A stretch of 64,000 nt of DNA from Allolobophora icterica. Lineage: Eukaryota; Annelida; Clitellata; Crassiclitellata; Lumbricidae. A program made the position numbers and the translations under genes. Shown piece after piece: positions 56,213-64,000 of the stretch. Position 1 is the stretch's first letter. Every line of letters begins with the position of its first letter. The stretch spans positions 26,977,420 to 27,041,419 of the forward strand of contig OY744608.1 of the NCBI GenBank assembly GCA_963556255.1. The letters are read 5' to 3'. The notes under the pieces were generated by a model. That model did not search any database and had not been told where the DNA came from. It saw only the letters and a list, made by a program, of their open reading frames with translations.

Positions 56213-57496
56213 AAGCATAGATGTAATAAACAGGGACAATATTTACGAAATATAAATTTTAATTGGCCTGTGACATGTCATTTATATACATGTAAGCAGA
56301 TGATGAAAGGCATGGGTGCTGGGGTAAGGCTGGTAAAACAGTTACCGGTCCACAGCATCAGAAAGTTTGAGAAGTACTGCACTATGGGGTTTAATTCTAG
56401 TTGTCACTTAAAGTTTACCAGCAATGCAAATTATAAATAAAGATTAATTCAGTTTTTGTTTCAGTCTAAAAATCAAAATTAGAAAGCCAGTGAATATTGT
56501 ACAGATTTGCAATTAACATAATGCATCACAGCCTAATGAATTCTATTAGCAGTCTAACTATTGTGCCGGTGATGAATGTCTTTATATGCTTTGATCCTAC
56601 CCCTTGTCTTAGGCCAGGGCTTTGTTCCCTTTACTTGTCTTTTGTGCCATACAGTTTGCAGATGAGAAAAAGTAAAATCAATGAAAACAAGGAAGTCAAG
56701 GAAAAAAACGGCTGCAGAATAATATTGTCATTATGATTGTTATGATACATTATGAATGTGAATGTCATGTTAAATGGTTTGTAGTCACACAATGGATTGA
56801 ACTAAATTGCATTCATCAGCGCCAAACACCTGGTGACTTATATTGATTACTGGTAAACGGCCTGGCACTAATGACCTGTGCAAAATAAAATATTCATTAG
56901 CTAGACGGGTATAAAGATTACCTTAAGGCTTGGCCAATAAATTACTTTGATTTCTCCTGCAACTGAACGGTGCTTGGTGGTCCAGAGGAGCAGCCCTGTT
57001 TGCTCTTGCAGACATTGTGCCATTAATTCCTACCAGATTAATGCAATGCAATTTGTGGTGCATTGTTCTGAGGCTCTGTCTGAGGTTTTTGAATGTGCTT
57101 AAGTGGTGAGGAGGAGGTGGACAAACATCCTGGTCATGGAAAAGGAGAGGGAATAGGAAGAGCCTGGAGATAACAAATTACAATTGTTTCACGAGTTCTT
57201 CCTTCACAAAGACCACCCTGCTTTGTTGTTATCTGTTTCTTCCTTCCTATTCTTTAAAGATAACTTCACTAATTGCTTGGATGACAGCGTGCTACTGTAA
57301 TGCTTGCTAGTGTTACAAGTTTTGTATTTGTTAGTTACTCTCATGGCTCAGACAGTGTTTCCTGTGCTATGCAAAGTATTACAAGCTTTTTATTTATTTT
57401 TTCCTATTTCTAGTCATCTGATGTTAAGTAGCTGAATAAGGTAATTAGAAAACACAAATATTACATATAAGACTCTACAAAGAGAGTCAACATTTA

Positions 57497-57735
57497 TGGA
57501 CTGCTATAACTACGACTTAAGGACAAGAACTCACCATTTTACCCTTCCAGCTAAAGATAATTTATGTGATTTTATTCCTCGTGTTTTGTTCAAAGATGCG
57601 TATTAATGAACACATCCCTTTATTCTCTCCTCTTTAAGCCATTTTATTATTATCGTGCTTCTGTAATCTGTTGCATTATTGTCAACTGGATTTGTTGAAT
57701 TAAACGAATGTTGATTGATTGATTGATTACTGTCA
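57497..57735 (+). mobile_element. LINE 3' end with (ATTG)n tail
   Basis: Frame YDLRTRTHHFTLPAKDN, then FIPRVLFKDAY and stop: the LR.R.H.F.LP.K C-terminal signature of CR1-group LINE ORFs. After a short 3' UTR the element ends in GATTGATTGATTGATTA. Confidence 0.75.
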
Positions 57736-59560
57736 GAGTTGTAACAGACAATAATAAAAACAATACTTTAGTAATAACAATGAACAGGTTAACTTAATAA
57801 CTGTAAAAGTAGTAACAGTACTTAGCAATAATAACTTTAAGACAAAAACATTGTTGTCTTGGTTCTTCATTTGTGTTATAGTTTTTGTTTATAACACTAT
57901 ACTGATTCTGTAATAATTTATGAATGTTGTCTGATCTAAGTTTGGAATTTGAATTTGAGTTTTCTAGTTGTTATGTTTTCATAGATCTCTTAATCTGTAT
58001 CAGAAGTGGCTAAGCTAGAAACAAAGTGTTAATTATTATGACATCTGTAATGGAATTTCTGCAGGTTAAATAAACTGCACATATAAGTTATTCTTTTATA
58101 TATTTTGTTACAAGTGAGCTTGTTATGTTGTACATTGCATCCTCTGTTGGCCTACTTATTTGCTTAGAACTCAGCTTCAGCTTGTGAATAAACCTGTAGA
58201 TTTTAAGACCATGCTAGCAAAGATCCTGAAATCTAAACTGCTCTTGATCTTCCTTGTTGAATTTACTTATGAGTGATAATTTTGGATTATTGAGAATGAG
58301 ACCTGTTTTGCTAATCATACTTTGAGTATGCATTCAGGTATCCGTGTAAAATGTTTTTCATTAACAGGTAGTGATACTATAATGTGTGTGTCCTTTGATT
58401 CTTATGACTAGGCCACTGCCTTAATTTGATAGTTCTGATCAGCGTACCTTGTGTATTGGGGCTAAAGTCCCCCTCACTGGTTTAGACGATCCCATACACT
58501 AGGCTACATTTTCTCAGTCACTGTGTTCCTTCTGATAGAACTTTCCTCGCGCTGCTGGGAACCACAAGTTAGTTTCACTATAGTTATCATCTGTAGATTC
58601 TGCTTGCTCAGTGTGTTACTTACCTTTAGCAAGGATAACAAGGTAAGTTCTCTGCACTGATTGACTTCCCTTGCAGTTTGTCTCATTCTCTTTCTTGCTG
58701 GTTTTCACTATATTAACGTTATCCATCCACTTGCCCAATCATATTTACAATTTAAGATAATACTTCCCAAAGGGTAGCAATTTCCCTGCTCTTTTATGTT
58801 CTGACCCATCACTGGAATTGGCCCCCTCCAGTGTTCCATGTGTTGCCTTTTGTTCCCAGTATTTCATTGGCAGGCTGTTGCATATATTATAGTTTTCAAG
58901 CTGCCATAACTTTTAAGGTGAAATCATTAGTTTGTGTGCTATAGCTAGTAGATTAATAATAGTGGCTGAGCTGTCATGATCTGTTGGCAAACAACCGGAT
59001 GGAGCCATTATGGTGTCTGGCCTGCTGGAAAATACTTGGCATGGGATGCGGGTGTAGCTCTTGTGCGCAGCATCCTACCTCTCACATACCGCTGCTTCTG
59101 CAGGCTCAATAACTGCACTTGCTGATTATGAACAAATGGTCCTAAGTACTCTGAGTTGCCCTCAACCAATGTTATCATTGCATTTGAAACTATTGTTCTG
59201 ATTTTTATTTCTGTGTAAGGAAGACCTTGCTCTTGGAGTCGGCCTCCATCTCTGTCATTTCTGAAGTGATACAAAAGTCCAGTTTTCTCTTTCTAAAAAT
59301 CTTTCTGCTAGACTTTATGACCACCATTTGGAAATTCCCAAGCAGAAATGGAACTACCAACATTTGACAGATTTAACGCTTTAAGACTGTTATTACCAAA
59401 TGCATATCCAGTTAGCAGATGTATGCCACATGCACTTAAGCTACAGGTGTTTCGTTATGTTTTTGAATTGTTCGGTTTTCTAAGAAAATGTAACAATTAT
59501 GTTAAAAATTTTGATTATTTTCTGTGTGTATTTCCTTCCTGCTGGTACTGCAGGTATATA
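57736..59560. other. Intronic, no feature recognised
   Basis: Intron 1 of the BMP receptor. Open frames at 58504-58686 and 59008-59274 (minus) have no recognisable domain. Confidence 0.35.
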
Positions 59561-59562
59561 TT

Positions 59563-59603
59563 TGTTTAAATCTGTGTTTAAATCTGTGTTTAAATCTGTG
59601 TTT
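59563..59603. repeat. 12-bp tandem repeat at the splice acceptor
   Basis: TTTAAATCTGTG three times plus a partial copy, directly abutting the TTTTGTTTGCAG acceptor of the ectodomain exon. Confidence 0.9.
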
Positions 59604-59612
59604 TGTTTGCAG

Positions 59613-59794
59613 CTGACGGTGTATCCTGCTACTGCAACGAGTGCTCGGAGTTTGCTGTTAACAGTACCAACAAATGCGAGCTGAAGCCAGGGGGACAGTG
59701 CTTTGCATCTGTTGAAATAGAACAAGACGGCACTGAAGTGTGGGATTATGGATGCTTTGCTCCTGTTGATGATGAAGGAGGAACCATTCTACAG
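59613..59794 (+). CDS. BMPR1: BMP type I receptor, ligand-binding ectodomain exon
   Basis: 182 nt between TTTTGTTTGCAG and CAG|GTAAGA, 60 full codons, ending in phase 0. Encodes DGVSCYCNECSEFAVNS, then CELKPGGQCFASVE, then YGCFAPVDDEGGTILQ, the cysteine pattern of the three-finger TGF-beta/activin receptor ectodomain. The CYC start and the PGGxCF and YGC blocks fit BMPR1A/B and Drosophila Thickveins best. It binds BMP ligands outside the cell; the kinase lies in later exons beyond this window or displaced (see 63212-63370). The final paired cysteine should start the next exon. Confidence 0.87.
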
Positions 59795-60579
59795 GTAAGA
59801 TCTCATCATGCACACAGTTATTTGACTGGTTACTTTTATACCAGAAACAGCCAAAATCTCTCATATCTGAGCACTTTGAAAGGTCGATATTAAACACACA
59901 AAATTGGGCTAAACTAATAAATGAGAAAAGACTCCCAAAGACAATACATGAAAACTCCGTAGGTGTGAAATAAATTAGAACTGGGACTTTAAACAGAAAC
60001 AGAAATTAAAACTGATCAAGGTCTCTAGCTGGAAAGTCCTAAAGAAGCAATAGCTGTTTAGTGTTGAAATGTGCATTTTAATTACAAGTTGTTGGAAAAC
60101 AGACAGAATTTCATTTTATTTTGTTTTTGATGTTTGTAGCAATTCTCTGTGTATCTGCATTCATCTATGTTAATTGCATTTGCTTGAATATATCTATGTT
60201 AGAGTTAGAGACCATCACAATCAGAAGTCTGGATTCAAGAGTAAACTTGGGCTTTTGATAACCGATGTAGAGAAATGAATTCTGGTGGTCTGAGAATGTC
60301 GGTGTGTTATGGATGTGGATCTGTTGGACCTAGAATTGTCCTAAGTGTGACAAAATGGGATTAGCAGGGTGGACAAACAGAAGAGACAGTGCACAATAGA
60401 TCTTCAGATACTGATGATCAATGCATTGAAGCCACTACTGCATATTGTGTGAGTGTTATGTCAGTGAGTTAGTGCAACTGATCGACCGATGATTAGAAAC
60501 AAAGGTATAGGCAGCAATCAACTGATGTAAATTTAGCTGTTTAAGTTATTCTCGTGCAGCATGCTTTGTAATAAAGCAG

Positions 60580-61250
60580 TTTTATATAGCGCCCCTTCAA
60601 GATTGCCTACTCAGGAGCGAATAAAGGCAGATTTTGTGAGACCAATCAGTTTACAGCGAACAGGATGATCTGTATCATTGCAGGTGGTACACAAAACAGA
60701 TTTCCAATAACTCGTATGAAAGTACAAAAGTAAATATTACGCAGGTGAGGTCAAAGCAATGGTTTTGAAGAACCCAGTCCAAGACTTGATTATCAGACTT
60801 AATCCACGTTGAATCATTGATACAGTTTGAGTGGAATGTTTGTGAATAGGGGAAAGAAGAGGAAGACTGTGAGTTTTTGTAGCAGAAGAGGTTGTAGAGC
60901 GGAGTGTGAATGAAATGCAGCAACAAAGATACTGGAACGTATAATGAAAGAAACCTTGTTAAACACGTTGAGAATGACGTCGTAAGTGTTGATATCAACG
61001 GCAGTGCAAATATATATGGCAAAGCAGACACATGAATGCACGGTACAAATTTCAGCAGGATGTGAAATGAATAACTCGTGCACAGTTTAAAAATGGTGTG
61101 TGTGTCTGTGTGCATGAGTGTATCGTGCGTGCGTGTGTATGATGGGCAGCATCAATGTATATTGTATAAGTCAGCGTCATAGGGCTTAAAACATTAAGAT
61201 AAGGCTTCAATGGACAACTGTCTGCTGTGCTTAGGAAACAACTCAGCAAC
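60580..61250 (-). mobile_element. Probable retroelement 3' region
   Basis: TTTTATATAGCGCCCCTTCA and CTACTCAGGAGCG at 60582-60615 is the minus-oriented tail seen elsewhere. Upstream minus-strand frames (VLDWVLQNHCFDLT) are not identified. Confidence 0.35.
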
Positions 61251-61424
61251 AGAGGAACTAAAAGGAAATTTTTTTAACGGTTGGTTGTTTAGTTTGAGGC
61301 TAGGCCATAACCGAAATCCAGATCAGTTTTAAACCGATTTTGACGATTTTTGGACTATCCGGAATTATCTGGATTTGGAATGTCTAACCCGTCGATTAAT
61401 TGCAGTTGTATTTTGATGATTTTG

Positions 61425-62210
61425 CTATGGACTTGTCTTGTCTTCAACCTTCCTCAATCCGAGGGTTGGTCGCTTCATGGACAAGTTTCCTCCATCTCCT
61501 CCTGTCCTCCGTCTCCGACAACACTTGATTGAGCGATAAATCCACGATACTCTCAGAATCTGTCTCGAGCATTTCATTTCGAATGCTTCTATTCTTTCTT
61601 CGTCTCTTTTCTTGATAGTCCAGCTTTCACAACCATACGTTGCCACTGGCCAGACAAGGGCCTTCATGAGTCGTAACTTAGTAGCCAGTTTTATGCTGTG
61701 ACTCCTCCATATTTGCCTCAGTGCTGCCCCTGTGCTCAGTCCCCTTGCCAGTTTCTCTCTTATATCTCTGGTGCATTCTGCATCTTCAGTTACCAGTGAT
61801 CCCAGATATAGAAAAACGTCAACCTGTTCCAGTTTATTTCCTCCAACCTTTATGTTGCATGTTCTGCCTTTTAACGCCATCACCTTTGTTTTGTCCATAT
61901 TTATCAGTAATCCCCTTTTCTCCCCCACTTGCTCCAATCGAGTGACTAACTTCTGTAGTTCCAGTTCTGATCCTGCCAGGAGTACAATATCATCAGCATA
62001 CCTTAAGTTCGTAATTTTCCTACCACCTATCTGCACCCCTCCCTCCAATCCATCCAGCACCTCCCTCATGACCACCTCCGCCATAATGTTAAATAGAGTG
62101 GGGGAGATCACACATCCCTGTCTGACCCCTCTCCTGACGCGGAACCCTCTTGATAGTGTTCCCGCCACCTTTACTTTAGCCTGTTGTATACAGTACAATT
62201 TGTTTAGCAA
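61425..62210 (-). CDS. RTE-type reverse-transcriptase fragment
   Basis: 261 residues, 5' truncated. Contains GVRQGCVISPTLFNIMAEVV, then ITNLRYADDIVLLAGSE with the YADD catalytic motif, GLLINMDKTKVMAL, VFLYLGSLVTEDAECTRDI, VWPVATYGCESWTIKK and RRTGGDGGNLS. Best match is the RTE-clade C-terminal half often annotated 'craniofacial development protein 2-like'. The fingers and endonuclease are absent. The stop TAG is made from target-duplication bases (AAGTCCATAG). It is open but cannot be functional alone. Confidence 0.88.
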   Translation of the reverse strand: MLNKLYCIQQAKVKVAGTLSRGFRVRRGVRQGCVISPTLFNIMAEVVMREVLDGLEGGVQIGGRKITNLRYADDIVLLAGSELELQKLVTRLEQVGEKRGLLINMDKTKVMALKGRTCNIKVGGNKLEQVDVFLYLGSLVTEDAECTRDIREKLARGLSTGAALRQIWRSHSIKLATKLRLMKALVWPVATYGCESWTIKKRDEERIEAFEMKCSRQILRVSWIYRSIKCCRRRRTGGDGGNLSMKRPTLGLRKVEDKTSP

Positions 62211-62231
62211 GTTATTAATGTGTTAATAATG
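61434..62231 (-). mobile_element. 5'-truncated RTE-type LINE insertion
   Basis: About 800 bp flanked by an 11-bp duplication TGCTATGGACT (61423-61433, 62232-62242). Carries the C-terminal part of an RTE/BovB-like RT. The sense 3' end is a short AAGACAAGACAAG tail at 61434. Exact duplication and open frame suggest a fairly young insertion. Confidence 0.88.
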
Positions 62232-62642
62232 TGCTATGGACTAATAACAATTTATAGGCCACTCACGTATAATTATAATTTTGGTTGTTACTACTTACTA
62301 GGGCTGTCAATGGGCCCCAGAATAACCAGGCACCCGGGCCCTGAAATCAGTTACCAAAACCTACCCTGTATCTGCTACAGGCTGCCGGGCCGGCGACCGT
62401 TAAGCCTGTCAACCAGTGAAGAAATGTATTGCTGTATAGGGAAGGGGTGACTGACTGGCTCTTGTTCCATCCTACTGTCTGTAGACTATGCTAGTACTTG
62501 GGCCAGTAGCCAATGATGACTAACTTGGAAATGGGCCTCAGTGCATAGATTTATTACTAATCAGAATTGGAATCAGCAAATAATGCCCTATACTATCAGG
62601 TATCTGGAATCGGCAAAAAACCAAATTCGGTTGTGCCCTGTC

Positions 62643-63150
62643 TGAGGTAGACTATTTTATGAAGCTCGGCAAGGCGTTAAGAAATACCTTCAGTTGTGTG
62701 GTGTTCATGGAACAGAAAAGATGGAAGACAAAAGACTTTGTCTGGTTAAAGCGACAATAGAAAGAGAGTGACAGCTATGTTAACGCTGTTGCCAACAAAG
62801 AATTCCACGTGCGTCGATGTTCTGAGGAACCCACATGCGCTGATGGAGAGGGTGGTTAACAAAGGCTGTTGAAGGCTGGTTTACTCCTTTTCCTCCTGGG
62901 CCCCATGGCAGCGTGACGTTCGCCCGAGTGAGGGCAACACAACAGTGGTAGATGAATAATCTGGATGCACTGGCATCTTGTTCCTTGAGATACTAATTCA
63001 GCGTCTTTGCTGCATTGCGAGCATCTTTATGTTTCAGTAGCATTCTCTATATTGTCATCGGTCATTATTTTAGCGCTATCATGTCCATAAAACTACCATA
63101 TGTTAATGATGCCTGCACGTTAATTTAGAGGCAATGGTACTGCATGTAAA
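62643..63150. other. No feature recognised
   Basis: Unique-looking sequence; no exon with splice signals on either strand. Confidence 0.35.
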
Positions 63151-63157
63151 CCAGACT

Positions 63158-63197
63158 CGCGTGTTAATGGTGTACACGTTAGCGGTGTTTCACTGTG
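63158..63197. repeat. Direct repeat, copy 1
   Basis: TCGCGTGTTAATGGTG, then a variable centre, then CGGTGTTTCACTGT. Copy 2 is at 63369-63408, so the pair brackets the kinase exon fragment. Confidence 0.85.
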
Positions 63198-63211
63198 TGT
63201 ACTATTTACCT

Positions 63212-63370
63212 TGGATTCCATGAAACTCATTGTGACGATGAGTGATGCCATTGGCAGCCTTGTAGGCCAATTTCAGCATGGCATCCATGTCTAGGGCGTT
63301 CTCTCTCAGATAGTCATACAAGGAACCGTTCTCATGGTAGTCTGTAATCAGGAACAACCAAGTCCAGGAG
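63212..63370 (-). pseudogene. BMP/TGF-beta type I receptor kinase exon fragment, opposite strand
   Basis: Minus strand reads [20 protein letters not shown], then [18 protein letters not shown] and HGIQGK, followed by a donor CAAG|GTAAAT. This is the alphaD-alphaE region of type I receptor kinases ([15 protein letters not shown] ... GTQGK). The donor is intact, but the 5' part of the exon is missing: homology stops at DSWT, where a 40-bp direct repeat begins (copy 2, 63369-63408). Changes such as THRHNEF in place of the usual CHLHTE suggest decay. It lies opposite in strand to the ectodomain exon at 59613. It is either a displaced duplicate, a local inversion or an assembly fault. Confidence 0.8.
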
Positions 63371-63408
63371 TCGCGTGTTAATGGTGCACGCGTTAACAGT
63401 GTTTCACT
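63369..63408. repeat. Direct repeat, copy 2
   Basis: GTCGCGTGTTAATGGTG, then CACGCGTTAACAGTG and TTTCACTGT. It directly abuts the truncated end of the kinase fragment. Confidence 0.85.
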
Positions 63409-63483
63409 GTAATTCCTTACAAATTGAGTCATTATTTTCAGTTTCAGTACATCCGTTTGGGAGCAATGAATGCAAATAAATGA

Positions 63484-63890
63484 TCTCCATTCTCCTTGAT
63501 CATTTGTCAAGTCCATTACTTCTTTCAATGCCAGTCCTCGTCTTGTTATGTCCTCGTTTATAATGTCTATCCTGCACCATCTTGGTCTTCGTTTGTTGTC
63601 GCTTTCCTTCGAATCTATCACGTTGTGCATCATATGGGAGTCAATCAACTGACTTTCTCTCCATGGGGCCAAACCCTAGGAGTCTTTGCTGGAGGACTTT
63701 GTCTAGTATTTGGATACTTAGGAATTTTCTTATGTAATGATCTCTGATTTTGTAGTCTTGAAATTCCTGCAATTTTTTGTAGCCATTTACTCTGTGAGAG
63801 TTTGTTCTCATCTTGGTTTTGCATTGTTCAGCATTCTGATACGGATGGGACACTGAGTTGCGCCGATGTGTCATAATATTCTCTTGGTTT
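63484..63890 (-). mobile_element. RTE-type LINE C-terminal fragment
   Basis: Minus-strand words [20 protein letters not shown] and [12 protein letters not shown] match the GRPR.RW.D....D...RG......A.DR..WR tail of RTE-like LINE proteins. Frameshifted. Confidence 0.6.
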
Positions 63891-64000
63891 TCTATGTTAT
63901 TTCTCTACTTATATTGTTAAGTTTCCAAATACTTGTGAGGTGCATCCAGTTCTTGTATGTCTTTTTAACTTTTGCCATATGCAGTTAAATATTAGCCCTC

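Larger units (their letters stand above)
61301..62640. mobile_element. hAT-type element interrupted by an RTE insertion
   Basis: Ends TAGGCCATAACCGAAAT and AAATTCGGTTGTGCCCTG. Flanking octamers TTTGAGGC and TCTGAGGT share six of eight bases. Inverted relative to 53508-53942. Without the RTE it is about 530 bp. Confidence 0.75.

Noticed and set aside
63202..63672. One continuous 156-residue protein
   Set aside because: The frame joins an RTE LINE scrap, a direct repeat and a receptor kinase exon; these are separate pieces that happen to stay open.

Overview
The window is eukaryotic, from a repeat-rich animal genome. Genes are split by GT-AG introns, long (CA)n microsatellites and many non-LTR retrotransposon scraps are present, and the proteins are those of a bilaterian (an SCF F-box protein, a BMP type I receptor and a von Willebrand A-domain protein). 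The repeat style and a Gmr1-like LTR element suggest a marine invertebrate, possibly a deuterostome. I cannot fix the phylum from the sequence alone.

Layout. 1-342 (minus): an exon of a secreted vWA-domain protein running off the left edge. 0.4-22 kb: gene-poor, with LINE fragments, SINEs, microsatellites and many non-autonomous hAT-type DNA transposons. Most of these have readable terminal inverted repeats and 8-bp target duplications. One set is nested three deep (7969-11375), and one pair may have moved together as a composite unit (13813-20333). 22.7-34.5 kb: a 116-bp satellite of about 48 copies, split by a young LTR retrotransposon (27456-33673). Its LTRs are near-identical and its 1348-codon ORF is open, but the integrase and reverse-transcriptase cores are both missing in frame. 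34.5-39 kb: CAAGAC-rich minisatellites, an inverted-repeat foldback structure, LINE fragments and a 67-bp minisatellite.

40.0-47.7 kb (plus): a complete nine-exon FBXO31-type F-box gene. All splice phases agree and give a 387-residue protein. 50.0 kb to the right edge (plus): the start of a BMP type I receptor gene. A signal-peptide exon at 50039-50120 matches in phase the ligand-binding exon at 59613-59794, across a 9.5-kb intron full of transposons. The two genes lie head-to-tail, 2.4 kb apart. Near the right edge, a piece of a type I receptor kinase domain (63212-63370) lies on the opposite strand, bounded by a short direct repeat. It looks like a displaced or pseudogenic exon.

FBXO31 (protein turnover) and the BMP receptor (signalling) are ordinary neighbours with no evident joint pathway. 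Most of the remaining DNA is mobile-element debris. The most unusual items are the gutted but recently moved Gmr1-like element, the composite-like hAT structure, the regionally restricted TAGGCCTA octamer, and the opposite-strand kinase exon.
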